DNA of 64,000 bases from NCBI RefSeq assembly GCF_026151345.1, contig NZ_JAMQPR010000001.1, positions 1,098,231-1,162,230 of the forward strand, given 5' to 3'. Under the pieces are notes generated by a model, which was not told where the DNA came from, made no database searches, and was given only the letters and a program-made list of their open reading frames with translations. The translations under genes and the position numbers were made by a program. Each line of letters starts with the position of its first letter. The first letter of the stretch is position 1. Positions 38,389-47,122 of this stretch are shown here, piece by piece. This DNA is from Leptospira paudalimensis (GTDB taxonomy: Bacteria; Spirochaetota; Leptospiria; Leptospirales; Leptospiraceae).

Positions 38389-38757
38389 CTAGAGATTTTC
38401 AATTTTTGGTTTTCCGATCATAAACCAAGCATTCATAATTTTAAAGTTTTTAAGTTCATATATCGCAAGGACATCAACGAAACCCTTACCTTCTGGAAAA
38501 TTGCGTGATACGATTTCAATATCTACAACTTTATCATCAACTACATGTCTTGAAATCAATTTTGCAAAAAGATCTTTTTCTTTGAATCTTTTAATATGTC
38601 TATTTCTTATCTCATTAATTCCATCTGCGATTAACTTGTCTGGATGTATGTATACTTTTGCATTTTCATCCCAATAAGAAATAAATCTATCTATGTTTTT
38701 TTCATTATAAGCAATTAGTTGATTTGAGATAATTGTAATTTTGTCTTGTTCTTTCAT
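38389..38757 (-). CDS. SnoaL/NTF2-like protein
   Basis: About 122 aa from ATG 38757; longer in-frame starts lie within attC 5 and are unlikely. Fits the NTF2-like (SnoaL, limonene-epoxide-hydrolase-like) cone fold: ISNQLIAYNEKNIDRFISYW, then the ...DENAKVYIHPDKLIADG turn, and late VDVLAIYELKNFKIMNAWFM. Members are small ligand-binding proteins, isomerases or hydrolases. First gene of the cassette, 88 bp upstream of the Cys-rich gene; no attC between them. Confidence 0.75.
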   Translation of the reverse strand: MKEQDKITIISNQLIAYNEKNIDRFISYWDENAKVYIHPDKLIADGINEIRNRHIKRFKEKDLFAKLISRHVVDDKVVDIEIVSRNFPEGKGFVDVLAIYELKNFKIMNAWFMIGKPKIENL

Positions 38758-38771
38758 ATTGTTTGGCATTT

Positions 38772-38940
38772 CGTATAACGAACTAGGGGAGACGACGTTC
38801 CCTGACCCTGAGTCCCATCGGGACGTTAGGGACTGGCATGTAGCTTGCGTAAGCAAGGCGAATGCCAGAAAGGGAATGTGGCGTAGCCCTAGCGAGGCCG
38901 TAAGTGCCGAAGCGCAGCGTTTCCCCGCTGTTATCTGCAG
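38772..38940 (-). repeat. attC 5
   Basis: Complete. L arms GGGGAGACG / CGTTTCCCC. R boxes differ within the site (CGTATAAC / GTTATCTGC): each matches the far end of its own neighbouring cassette instead. Confidence 0.9.
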
Positions 38941-38972
38941 TTGCGTTTTATTTAAAATTGGTTTAGTTTTAC

Positions 38973-39227
38973 TTATATAGAAATTTGATTAAAAATTTCA
39001 TTAATCATTAATTCGAATTCATTATTTTTACTGTCTGAAATTATAGAAATTCCAATATAATGTTCTCTGTGCAAAGTATATTTAGTATTATTTAAAATGA
39101 AATCATAATAGCTTTGATCAAGTCCATCGAGTTTCTCGGTAAATTTTATTTTAAAATTATGTAAAAGTATTTTGACTATTAGTTCGAAAGTTTCAAAATC
39201 ACTTTTTTTTGTAATTAATTTTTCCAT
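38973..39227 (-). CDS. hypothetical protein (84 aa)
   Basis: Small acidic protein (LITKKSDFETFELIVKILLH, later HREHYIGISIISDSKN) without membrane segment or named family; size and alternating pattern resemble small immunity or adaptor proteins, but that is only an impression. Second gene of a two-gene cassette, 14 bp after the 170-aa gene, and 33 bp from attC 5. Confidence 0.6.
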   Translation of the reverse strand: MEKLITKKSDFETFELIVKILLHNFKIKFTEKLDGLDQSYYDFILNNTKYTLHREHYIGISIISDSKNNEFELMINEIFNQISI

Positions 39228-39241
39228 TTTTGAAAATTCAT

Positions 39242-39754
39242 TCAGTCTAGATTAAAAAAGGTAAATGTAATGATGTCCGGTAAAGGGGGAATTAACGATA
39301 CTTTAATCTGTCTATTGGATTCGATAATGCAATTTAATTTTACTTCTTTATTTCCGTAATATTGTGATATGAATCGATTTTTTATTTCATTTTGGAAATT
39401 GATAGTAAATGTCTCATCTGCATGCTCGGTAATTGAGGATATATTTGAGGAATCTAAAATCACAAAATTATTAGGGTTAAACTTTATAAAACCTACAATC
39501 CATTGTTTATCATTTATTGCAATTATCGTTTTTTCCAACTCAGTGCATCTATCATCGGTAATGCTTAAAATGGATTCATATAATGCATTTAATTTAGCTT
39601 GTTCACTCTCTGACCAGGCAGCAGATATTGCTCCGAACACTCCTCCAATGTAAGGTGTTGACCCAAGTATTGAAATAAGAAACCTATAAATTCTGTTATG
39701 ATTTCCTATCCCTTCTTTTCTCTTTAAGAAATCGGATAATTTGTTTATTTCCAT
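39242..39754 (-). CDS. hypothetical protein with glycine-rich hydrophobic segment (170 aa)
   Basis: A central segment (FLISILGSTPYIGGVFGAIS) is Gly-rich and hydrophobic like membrane-inserting helices; the rest is soluble-looking with beta strands near the C-terminus. It shares a cassette with the 84-aa gene that follows 14 bp later, so the two may form a functional pair (toxin/immunity or toxin/antitoxin is possible, not shown). Starts 57 bp from attC 6. Confidence 0.65.
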   Translation of the reverse strand: MEINKLSDFLKRKEGIGNHNRIYRFLISILGSTPYIGGVFGAISAAWSESEQAKLNALYESILSITDDRCTELEKTIIAINDKQWIVGFIKFNPNNFVILDSSNISSITEHADETFTINFQNEIKNRFISQYYGNKEVKLNCIIESNRQIKVSLIPPLPDIITFTFFNLD

Positions 39755-39810
39755 ATCATTTACAACTTATATTTAACAAAGATTGAAATTTAAAAGTTGG
39801 ATATGAGCAA

Positions 39811-39981
39811 TTGCAGATAACGAACTAGACTTAACGACGTAGGCTGACCCTGAGTCCCGAACGGGACGTTAGGGACTGGCCACGACACTTGCGTAGGCAA
39901 GGGGAGTGCCAGAAGCCTATGTGTCGGAGACCGAGCGAGGCCTTGTGCCGAAGCGAAGCGTTAAGTCGCTGTTAATTGCAG
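39811..39981 (-). repeat. attC 6
   Basis: Complete. L arms GACTTAACG / CGTTAAGTC pair perfectly; inner arms GTAGGCT / AGCCTAT. R boxes GCAGATAAC / GTTAATTGC match neighbours' far ends. Confidence 0.9.
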
Positions 39982-40298
39982 TGTCCAATGAATAGTAAAG
40001 AATTCGAATAGGAAAGTAAAGAAGTTATATCTATTCTCTTAAAATTACTTCTTCTTAATTTCTTAAATCAATTTTCGCGTGAATATCCCAAACAGAGTAA
40101 AGTAAAACGGAACTGTGTTAGAAAATAATCAATTAAAGATAATAATGAGAAAGACGTTAAAAGAAACTAAGCCTAAATAAAATTCTTCAATTCTTTCTTT
40201 TCTTAATTCTTCGTCTTTCTCTTTTCACAAGCTTTGAATAAAAACATTCAGCGAAAATTTTAAACAAAAATTTCTTAAATTCTTTTTTTTTGGACATT
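39982..40298. other. gene-less palindromic cassette, type P
   Basis: No open reading frame of note in about 317 bp. The ends are inverted (GCAGTGTCCAATG with TTGGACATTGC), and inner arms also pair: AATTTTCGC with GCGAAAATT, GAGAAAGACG (about 40147) with CGTCTTTCTC (about 40209). The whole insert could fold into one long branched hairpin. Not related in sequence to the seven-copy insert but built the same way. Confidence 0.75.
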
Positions 40299-40467
40299 GC
40301 AATTAACGAACTAGCCTAACCGACGTAGGCTGACCCTGAGTCCCGGAACGGGACGTTAGGGACTGGAACGACGCTTGCACAAGCAAGAGGAGTGCCAGAA
40401 GCCTATGTGTCGCAGACCGAGCGAGGCCGTAAGTGCCGAAGCGAAGCGGTTAGGTGCTGTTATACGC
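40299..40467 (-). repeat. attC 7
   Basis: Complete. L arms GCCTAACCG / CGGTTAGGT; inner arms GTAGGCTG / CAGAAGCCTAT. Separates the gene-less type P cassette from the DUF5063-like gene. Confidence 0.9.
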
Positions 40468-40480
40468 CGTGAGTAATTTT

Positions 40481-41059
40481 TTAAATAGGATGCTTTTTGC
40501 CATCATAAATAAGATAAGGCAAATATCTTAGTGCATCAATACAATGCTTTCCCCAATGATGAATAAAGCTCCATTTTAAATTCCAAAGACCATCTTCTAC
40601 TATTTCGTTACTTTCCATAGACTCAATTTTTGTTAATTGAGTTTTTACATCATGATAGATATCTGAAATATCATCATCTAACCATCCTTGAATTGGGATT
40701 TTGTCTTCTTCTTCCCATCCAGGACTAGGCTTTCCGTTTTTTTCAGAATAAGTTGGATCGAAGATTTCCCAATATAAAGATTCTTCCTTCAAGTTTGAAA
40801 TAAGTGAACAATTTAAATTTTCAAAATATTTATCATCATCTATTTTATTTTCATCATTAAAGTATACTAAAGGAATAGAATCAAATAAGTGACCAGATAA
40901 ATAAAGAGAAATTAAGGCTTCATGTAATTTCGGATAAAATTCTAAAAGAGGTATATTTGGATTTTCCAATAAGTCAATTAAGCGATTCGCATTCAGCAAC
41001 ATCGTTCTCGTTGTTTCTGTTTCTAAAAAGTTAATTATTTCATCAGATATTTTATTCAT
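40481..41059 (-). CDS. DUF5063-like protein
   Basis: 192 aa. The C-terminal half has the DUF5063 pattern: LYWEIFDPTYSEK, DDDISDIYHDVKTQL and WSFIHHWGKHCIDALRYL. Family function is unknown. One-gene cassette: starts 30 bp from attC 8, stops 14 bp from attC 7, and the cassette ends match (TTACTCATGGCG against its inverse). Confidence 0.78.
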   Translation of the reverse strand: MNKISDEIINFLETETTRTMLLNANRLIDLLENPNIPLLEFYPKLHEALISLYLSGHLFDSIPLVYFNDENKIDDDKYFENLNCSLISNLKEESLYWEIFDPTYSEKNGKPSPGWEEEDKIPIQGWLDDDISDIYHDVKTQLTKIESMESNEIVEDGLWNLKWSFIHHWGKHCIDALRYLPYLIYDGKKHPI

Positions 41060-41088
41060 TTTTTAATAATAGTTACTTTTTACTCATG

Positions 41089-41256
41089 GCGTATAACGAA
41101 CTAGACTTACCGAAGTTCCCTGACCCTGAGTCCCGGAACGGGACGTTAGGGACTGGCATGTAGCTTGCGTAAGCAAGGCGAATGCCAGAAAGGGAATTTG
41201 CCGTAGGCCGAGCGAGGGCTTGTCCCGAAGCAAAGCGGTAAGTCGCTGTTATGCGA
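41089..41256 (-). repeat. attC 8
   Basis: Complete. L arms GACTTACCG / CGGTAAGTC perfect; inner arms GTTCCCT / AGGGAAT; R boxes GCGTATAAC / GTTATGCGA. Confidence 0.92.
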
Positions 41257-41274
41257 AGTAATTTATTGATAAAA

Positions 41275-42003
41275 TTAAAATGCTAAGCCTGCAAAAATAT
41301 TTATTTGATAATAATCCGAATTTTTTTCCTTATTTCGGAGAAGATTCTCGTTTATGTAAATAGCATTTATTTTGTTAGGAATAGAACCGGGATAATATTC
41401 TGGATTATAAGTTATATGAGTATTTTTTTTTCCTGCTTCCATATATCCGTATTGAAATTCAAAACCAATTGGAATAAAATCAAAGAATTCCTTTCTAAAT
41501 CCAATGCCGACATTTCCGAAATATTTATCAGAAAAAACATTACTTTCCTTATAAGGTTCAATCTCTAGTGATCCGCCTCTAATTGTGGAATAATTTTGGA
41601 TTTCCGAAGTATACCCTTTTTCAAATCCTAAGTTAAAACTTCCGTAGAAATCTCCCCAAAAAAAATATTGTGATGAAATAGAGAATGTTTCGGAATTTCT
41701 AGATCTTGAAACATTAAAAATTTCGCTAGATCCAGGTAAATATCCTTGATAGCTATAATTTTTTTGTTTTGAACTTAATCCAACTCCATAATTGAAGCCA
41801 ACAAAGAAATTGTTTGTAATTCCAAATAAAAAATGAAGATTTGGGGAGCTTTCCGTTTCGTTTGTAAAGTATTTAGTGTTTGTCTGTAAAAATCCAACTG
41901 GAGAAACAAGAAGGTTTATTCGCTTCCTTTCTAAGGTTTCTGATGAAATTCCATTCCAGATTGAAGTAGATAGAAAGAGCGTTATTATTATTTTTTTCTT
42001 CAT
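41275..42003 (-). CDS. putative outer-membrane beta-barrel protein (242 aa)
   Basis: Signal peptide (KKKIIITLFLSTSIWNGISS) followed by repeated amphipathic strands rich in Tyr/Phe/Gly (FLFGITNNFFVGFNYGVGLS, FEFQYGYMEAGKK) and a terminal NIFAGLAF ending in Phe, the usual signal for outer-membrane insertion. About 8-10 strands predicted. One-gene cassette (19 bp to attC 8, 24 bp to attC 9). Confidence 0.75.
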   Translation of the reverse strand: MKKKIIITLFLSTSIWNGISSETLERKRINLLVSPVGFLQTNTKYFTNETESSPNLHFLFGITNNFFVGFNYGVGLSSKQKNYSYQGYLPGSSEIFNVSRSRNSETFSISSQYFFWGDFYGSFNLGFEKGYTSEIQNYSTIRGGSLEIEPYKESNVFSDKYFGNVGIGFRKEFFDFIPIGFEFQYGYMEAGKKNTHITYNPEYYPGSIPNKINAIYINENLLRNKEKNSDYYQINIFAGLAF

Positions 42004-42026
42004 ATTCTTATAAATTTAAATTATTT

Positions 42027-42191
42027 CGCATAACGAACTAGGGGAGACGACGTTCCCTGACCCTGAGTCCCGAATGGGACGTTAGGGACTGGCACGTAGT
42101 TTGCGGATGCAAACGAGTGACAGAAAGGGAATGTGGCGCAGCCCAAGCGAGGCCTCGTGCCGAAGCGCAGCGTTTCCCCGCTGTTATACGC
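42027..42191 (-). repeat. attC 9
   Basis: Complete. L arms GGGGAGACG / CGTTTCCCC; R boxes CGCATAAC / GTTATACGC; inner arms GTTCCCT / AGGGAAT. Confidence 0.92.
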
Positions 42192-42213
42192 CGTTTATTA
42201 TTTAATATAAATG

Positions 42214-42510
42214 TTAATTACTTTTTTTGGTACAAATTATTTTGCTGCATTCTGAACTGCATGCTAATCTGGCATTTTGTCTATTTATATTTTTGTTGGA
42301 TATTATTGCAATCGTACTATCAGAACAGTTTGACATGCAAATTTGTCTTTCCTTGCAATCCAAACTATTTGATTCATTAAGTGTTTCGTAATATGGATGA
42401 ATTGGTTGCTCTTTTGAAAAATCGATCTGTTTTGGATTGGAATAGATATTCTGATTGAAATTAAGTGAAAATAGTAAAAACGTGGCTGCGTAAAGATAAT
42501 GGTTTTTCAT
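42214..42510 (-). CDS. small secreted cysteine-rich cassette protein (98 aa)
   Basis: Signal peptide (YLYAATFLLFSLNFNQNIYS) then cysteines as DCKERQICMSNC and ACSSECSKIIC, paralogous to 38013-38300. It likely folds by disulphides outside the cytoplasm. It follows the putative nuclease gene by 11 bp in the same cassette (attC 9 to attC 10, ends match). Confidence 0.72.
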   Translation of the reverse strand: MKNHYLYAATFLLFSLNFNQNIYSNPKQIDFSKEQPIHPYYETLNESNSLDCKERQICMSNCSDSTIAIISNKNINRQNARLACSSECSKIICTKKSN

Positions 42511-42521
42511 TTTAATATTTA

Positions 42522-43292
42522 TTAGTTACCATCTGTAAGATTAATTATAGAAAAACCATTATTCATTCTTAAATAGATGTTTAAGTCGTTCATATCTTTT
42601 ATATATGATTGATTTAATGCTAATTTGATAGCATCGATGAATGTGTAAATTTTTCTCGAGTAAGTGTAAAAATTATCAAACAAAATATATTTTGTGTATT
42701 TTCTGGATTCTGTGCTTTCGTAAGATTCGAATTGCTCTTTTGCTTTGTTTAATGACTCTTTTATAGTTTTTATGTAGCTCTCAGAAGTAGGATATTTTGG
42801 AAGTCCGCCAAATCCAACTTGAATTATTTTTTTACTTGATTGCGATTTTTCGATTTTAAAATACAAGCTTTCAAATTTACCATAATTTTTTCCTTCATTA
42901 GTAATTATTGATATTTCTTTTAACAAAGATTTATATCTTTTTCCTCTATTTGGAATTGACGTTGAATCTAGTATATTAATAAAGATATGCTCGTTTGAAT
43001 GATTAATCAAATTTTCTAGGTCTATTTCAATTTTACTTAAAAGATCATTTTTAGTTGAAGAAGTAATCTTCATTTCTTCATTTGATTCAGTTATTCTTTT
43101 TATTTCAACTAATGCATTTAGTTCACTACAAAGAAAATCAGGAGTAGGATATGTAGTTTCTTTAATTTTTGATATAGAAACAGGAAAATCTTTACCAATA
43201 GTTTGGAGCAAGTGAAATATAAATGATATAATTATTTCGTTTTCATATAAATCTTCCGACCTATTTTCAAAAAATATTTTTTGATTTTTCAT
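42522..43292 (-). CDS. candidate PD-(D/E)xK nuclease-fold protein
   Basis: 256 aa. The segment TYPTPDFLCSELNALVEIKR contains Asp followed by Glu-x-Lys, the restriction-endonuclease-fold signature PD-x(n)-ExK. The rest is helical and charged with no second known domain. May act on DNA or RNA, e.g. in phage defence, but the call rests on the motif alone. First gene of a two-gene cassette; starts 15 bp from attC 10. Confidence 0.6.
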   Translation of the reverse strand: MKNQKIFFENRSEDLYENEIIISFIFHLLQTIGKDFPVSISKIKETTYPTPDFLCSELNALVEIKRITESNEEMKITSSTKNDLLSKIEIDLENLINHSNEHIFINILDSTSIPNRGKRYKSLLKEISIITNEGKNYGKFESLYFKIEKSQSSKKIIQVGFGGLPKYPTSESYIKTIKESLNKAKEQFESYESTESRKYTKYILFDNFYTYSRKIYTFIDAIKLALNQSYIKDMNDLNIYLRMNNGFSIINLTDGN

Positions 43293-43307
43293 TAATTTTA
43301 ATAAATG

Positions 43308-43485
43308 GCGTATAACGAATCAGCCTTAACGACGTTCCGTGTAGCTGAGCCTCTAGAGGAGGCGTTAGCGAAACACGGAATGTGCCTTTAGGCCGAGGGA
43401 GGGCCCCACAAAGCCTAGATTTCATCAGAAATCTGAGGCGAAGTGGAAAAGCGCCCGAGTGAGCGTTAAGGCGCTGTTAATTGCA
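43308..43485 (-). repeat. attC 10 (second sequence class)
   Basis: L arms GCCTTAACG / CGTTAAGGC; inner arms GTTCCGTGT / ACACGGAAT; inner hairpin GCTGAGCCTC...GAGGCGTTAGC in place of the AGTCCC/GGGACG hairpin. Always found left of the seven-copy insert. Confidence 0.9.
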
Positions 43486-43680
43486 GTTAGTTAGTATAGA
43501 ATAAGATAAAAGTCGAAAGGGTTCTACAATCCAGCGCAAATTTCTCTTAAATCTTAAAAAGCAAAAATCTTGAACTGCATTTTAATGGAGTGGATAGCTT
43601 TAATTGTTCTCTTCCAAAGCGTAAATCGACAACACCCTCTTAAAAAAATTTGCGCGTTTTCTTCTGCAGATTAACTAATT
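43486..43680. other. gene-less palindromic insert, type R copy 1
   Basis: About 195 bp, near-identical to six others. Arms: GCGCAAATTT with AAATTTGCGC; TTAAT..GGAGTGG region with CTCTTCCAAAGCGTAAA; outer GCAGTTAGTTAG with ATTAACTAATTGC. This copy has small changes in the middle arms. Confidence 0.8.
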
Positions 43681-43850
43681 GCAATTAACGAACTAGCCTA
43701 ACCGACGTAGGCTGACCCTGAGTCCCGGAACGGGACGTTAGGGACTGGAACGACACTTGCGCAGGCAAGGGGAGTGCCAGAAGCCTATGTGTCGCAGACC
43801 GAGCGAGGCCGTAAGTGCCGAAGTGAAGCGGTTAGGCGATGTTACGCGCA
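43681..43850 (-). repeat. attC 11
   Basis: Complete. L arms GCCTAACCG / CGGTTAGGC; right R box GTTACGCGC, matching the left edge of attC 12 (GCGCGTAAC). Confidence 0.9.
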
Positions 43851-43851
43851 G

Positions 43852-44576
43852 TCAATTTTTGATATTTTGAATAGGTGATATATTTCTATTTTTTCTGTAA
43901 TTCATAATGACTATATCGAAATTATCTACTATATTAATTTTTATACTTCTGCTTTTATATGCTTTGACAATTTGACTTGAATTACTGGTTAGATAACCTA
44001 GTGCGATTAATGAAGGATTAAAATGATAGAATTTTATATAGTTATGCGGTAATTTCCCAGAACAGAAGCTGGGTTTTATTTCATGTACGATACCATAAAA
44101 TTGAGCTAATAGCATTGGATATATTATGAGTTTTTTTACTTCTACAAAAGTAATAAGATTTTTGTTGCTTACACATTCTTTTTTGTCTATAACTTCTTGA
44201 ATTCCTTTACGGTTTATGACTGCGACATCGACACAATAAATTCCTTCATCATGAGCACTTCTGACTGAAAGGTTCATATGGATTTCAATAATATAATCTC
44301 CTTTGCTCAACTGATATCTAGAAAAATTAATAGAGTATCCCTTGGTATTTGTTTTAATTTTAAAATTTTTAGTTTTAGTATTATGAATAACCATTGCCTC
44401 ATAACCATTGCCTCATAACCATAGTTTTCATAATGTGCCTTAACTCCTAAGTAAGCAGAGAATTCTAATAATTTTGACTGTTGTGTTGCAATAGTTTTGA
44501 ATTCTTTAAAGTTCGACCCAGCTAATCTTTCAATAAATTTTTCGGCAGAATCAAGGTTTATTTCTGCTTTGTTCAT
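43852..44576 (-). pseudogene. gene split by a 14-bp tandem duplication; candidate PD-(D/E)xK protein
   Basis: Two overlapping frames (44576-44307 and 44394-43852) are one gene interrupted by a perfect 14-bp tandem repeat ATAACCATTGCCTC at about 44392-44419. Removing one copy gives 711 bp, exactly 237 codons, joining KAHYENYGYEAM to VIHNTKTKNFKIK. The restored protein contains CVDVAVINRKG ... LITFVEVKKL, an Asp...Glu-x-Lys pattern as in nuclease folds. The repeat could expand or contract, so this may be on/off switching rather than permanent loss. Its start overlaps the next gene by 26 bp. Confidence 0.75.
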
Positions 44577-44964
44577 TAATTATTATTAATACTTCGTTAT
44601 AAGGTAAATATATATACTCTTTTAGTCCAGATTCTTCCAATATACTTTCAATTTTAGTATAAATTTCGCTAATTTCTAAATAGTCTTTTGAATATTGTGA
44701 ATAGTATTTAGAGCCTATTGAAAACGAATTTAAACCTTCCTTTTTAAGTAATTCCAGATTATTGTAAATTGACCAATAAGTAGAAGAAACGATAGCAAAT
44801 GTTTTCTTAATAGCCGCGAACCTTAATAATTTTTCTTCAAGATTTTTATTATATTTTATGTGTGCATCTTTGAAAATATATTCGGTAGAAGTTTTTACTG
44901 ATTGAACATAATTAGTAATTTGTTCTTTGAATTGATAAGGAAGTTTGTCTAAATAGTTTAGCAT
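44551..44964 (-). CDS. hypothetical helical protein (137 aa), partner of the split gene
   Basis: All-helical, Lys/Glu/Tyr-rich protein (LDKLPYQFKEQITNYVQSVK) with no recognised motif. It is the first gene of its cassette and overlaps the split nuclease-like gene by 26 bp, so the two are translationally coupled, as in toxin-antitoxin or effector-regulator pairs. Starts 13 bp from attC 12. Function unknown. Confidence 0.68.
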   Translation of the reverse strand: MLNYLDKLPYQFKEQITNYVQSVKTSTEYIFKDAHIKYNKNLEEKLLRFAAIKKTFAIVSSTYWSIYNNLELLKKEGLNSFSIGSKYYSQYSKDYLEISEIYTKIESILEESGLKEYIYLPYNEVLIIINEQSRNKP

Positions 44965-44976
44965 TGATTATTGATT

Positions 44977-45141
44977 GCGCGTAACGAACTAGCCTTACCG
45001 AAGTCCTCCGACCCTGAGTCCCAGCGGGACGTTAGGGACTGGCATGTAGCTTGCGTAAGCAAGGCGAATGCCAGGAGGAGGATTTGCCGCAGGCCGAGCG
45101 AGGGCTTGTCCCGAAGCGTAGCGGTAAGGTGCTGTTATGCG
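44977..45141 (-). repeat. attC 12
   Basis: Complete. L arms GCCTTACCG / CGGTAAGGT; inner arms changed together to GTCCTCC / GGAGGAT, preserving pairing. Confidence 0.92.
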
Positions 45142-45269
45142 ACGTCTGAAAATTTTCCATTTTAATTTAAATTCTATTTAATAATTGTTTCGATAAATTT
45201 ACGAATTTAAAATTTTTACAGATTTATTCTTAAATGATTAAAGATAAAGGTTGTTTTTATTTATACTAT

Positions 45270-45776
45270 TTAATAAGACTTATATTGCTTAAGATTTTCT
45301 TTCATATGGTCTTCAATTTGTGAAATTAAATGCTTTATATCAATTTTTTCGCCATCTTCAATTCTTTTTGAAATTAAAGTTAGAGTTCCTATGTAGTATA
45401 GTGTCCTATCTACAAAAATAACAGGATCTCTTCCGAATTTATCTTCAACAGCTAGCCATTTCATATTATGTTTCTGAACTAGAATGTCACCGATAATAAC
45501 TCCGATTCCATAAGTGATATTAGGATCTGTTTTTTTGTTTAAATGATTTGTGGCTAACTGGAGGTCTTCTACTGAAATTGGAAATTTTATCTCCTTCTGT
45601 AATTCTTCTTTGCAGAATTTTAATGCGATGGCACGCAAATCATTCAATTGTTGAGTTTCCATATCATTTAATGGGAAAATTGATAAGTTTTTATCTTTAT
45701 AAATAGGTTCAGAAGTCATGTCGTTTGTTTGAATAAGCAAAAATATAATTAAAAATTTAATCATTCTTTTTTTCAT
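45270..45776 (-). CDS. DUF3806-like secreted protein (168 aa)
   Basis: Signal peptide (MIKFLIIFLLIQTND) then a domain with YGIGVIIGDILVQKHNMKWL, VEDKFGRDPVIFVDRT and LTLISKRIEDGEKIDI, the pattern of the DUF3806 family (unknown function). Probably periplasmic. One-gene cassette; an AT-rich 128-bp 3' part separates it from attC 12. Ends of the cassette match over about 18 bp (TTTCAGACGTCGC / TTTCAGATGTCGC). Confidence 0.75.
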   Translation of the reverse strand: MKKRMIKFLIIFLLIQTNDMTSEPIYKDKNLSIFPLNDMETQQLNDLRAIALKFCKEELQKEIKFPISVEDLQLATNHLNKKTDPNITYGIGVIIGDILVQKHNMKWLAVEDKFGRDPVIFVDRTLYYIGTLTLISKRIEDGEKIDIKHLISQIEDHMKENLKQYKSY

Positions 45777-45805
45777 ATTTAAATCCGTAAAATTATTTCA
45801 GATGT

Positions 45806-45971
45806 CGCATAACGAACTAGACTTACCGAAGTTCCCTGACCCTGAGTCCCGGAACGGGACGTTAGGGACTGGGTTGTAGCTTGCGAACGCAAGGCGAATG
45901 CCAGAAAGGGAATTTGTCGCAGGCCGAGCGAGGGCTCGTCCCGAAGCGAAGCGGTAAGTCGCTGTTATACG
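45806..45971 (-). repeat. attC 13
   Basis: Complete. L arms GACTTACCG / CGGTAAGTC; R boxes CGCATAAC / GTTATACGA. Confidence 0.92.
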
Positions 45972-46025
45972 AAGTAAACCATTTGGAGAATCGATTTACT
46001 CTAAAGTAAAACCATATTTGAATTT

Positions 46026-46727
46026 TTATTTTGCAAAGTTGTTTATATTATCAAAATTGATTAGAGTATCGCGTGCAGTAAATCCAAAGACTCCTTGCAT
46101 AATTAAGAAAACTGCATAAGGATATTGCTGCGGACCATGAAAAGCAGCATATGAAATACTTGGCCAGGTTAACAAGACAGTTCGCATAGTGTTTATTTGA
46201 TCATTGTCACTGATTGAAAATTCAAAATTTATATCATTTTTATCAATTTGAAAATTGTTGCAGTGTGAACTATTGATAATACGATCAATTTCGTAAGAAT
46301 AATTTTTTAATTGATAGCATCCTTCGGGAATGTTTTTTCTTTTTTCAAAATTATTATTAATACCAAAGTGTACTTGATGAAAACCTGAAATTGTTCGGTT
46401 AAAATAAGCATTGTCTAAAGATCTAATGCTTAAGAATCCTACATATCTTCCATATGGAACCGAAAAATTTATCCGATCAGATTTAAATGATTCACTAAAA
46501 TAGAAGTTTGGTAAAAACTTATTATTATTTTTTTCAAAAGACTCAAGTTCTTGTATGTAAAATTCAATGGATATTCTTGAATCTTTTCTATTGTTAATTA
46601 CTATAGAAAGGTTGGCAAAATTGGTTTCGAGTCCTTTTATAGGTTTTTCTTCTAATTTAATTGCTGTTCTTGATAGACAATTAAACGAAAGAAAACTTAA
46701 AATTATCAATGTTATTATGTTTTTCAT
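46026..46727 (-). CDS. hypothetical cassette lipoprotein (233 aa)
   Basis: Lipobox in LSFLSFNC (Cys17). The mature part has Phe/Asn-rich strands and a C-terminal hydrophobic stretch (YPYAVFLIMQGVFGF). No family recognised. One-gene cassette between attC 13 and attC 14; the cassette ends match through TGGTTTA(C/T)TTCGTATAAC, one of the longest terminal matches. Confidence 0.7.
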   Translation of the reverse strand: MKNIITLIILSFLSFNCLSRTAIKLEEKPIKGLETNFANLSIVINNRKDSRISIEFYIQELESFEKNNNKFLPNFYFSESFKSDRINFSVPYGRYVGFLSIRSLDNAYFNRTISGFHQVHFGINNNFEKRKNIPEGCYQLKNYSYEIDRIINSSHCNNFQIDKNDINFEFSISDNDQINTMRTVLLTWPSISYAAFHGPQQYPYAVFLIMQGVFGFTARDTLINFDNINNFAK

Positions 46728-46750
46728 TTTAGATATATTTTGGTTTATTT

Positions 46751-46926
46751 CGTATAACGAATCAGCCTTAACGACGTTCCGTGTAGCTGAGCCTCTGGAG
46801 GAGGCGTTAGCGTAACACGGAATGTGCCTTTAGGCCGAGCGAGGGTCCCACAAAGCCTAGATTTCATCAGAAATCTGAGGCGCAGTGGAAAAGAGCCCGA
46901 GTGAGCGTTAAGGCGCTGTTAATTGC
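46751..46926 (-). repeat. attC 14 (second class)
   Basis: L arms GCCTTAACG / CGTTAAGGC; GCTGAGCCTC...GAGGCGTTAGC inner hairpin; precedes type R insert copy 2. Confidence 0.9.
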
Positions 46927-47122
46927 AGTTAGTTAGTATAGAAAAAGAGTTTAGTCGAAAGGGTCCTACAATCCAGCGCAAATTTTCTCTTAAATCTTAC
47001 AAAGCAAAAATCTTTAACTCTACTTTAATGGAGAGAAGAGCATTAATTGTTCTCTTCCAAAGCGTTAATCGACAACACCCTCTTAAAAAATTTGCGCGTT
47101 ATCTTCTGTAGATCAACTAATT
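46927..47122. other. gene-less palindromic insert, type R copy 2
   Basis: Near-identical to copy 7, sharing the variant GAAAAAGAGTTTAGTCG at the left. Arms GCGCAAATTT / AAATTTGCGC and TGGAGAG / CTCTTCCA present. A 62-codon frame starting at a TTG is open here and in copy 7 but broken in the others, so it is not treated as a gene. Confidence 0.8.

Noticed and set aside
42117..42380. Plus-strand frames starting in attC repeats (also near 44971-45165, 47172-47378, 50100-50387, 52194-52409, 56155-56370)
   Set aside because: They translate the repeat itself (e.g. the recurring DPESQRDVRDWHVACVSKAN) and are shadows of attC sequence.
46923..47111. 62-aa frame in the type R insert (also 60840-61028)
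   Set aside because: Needs a TTG start inside the attC R box, is open in only two of seven copies, and runs along a palindromic arm; not conserved as protein.
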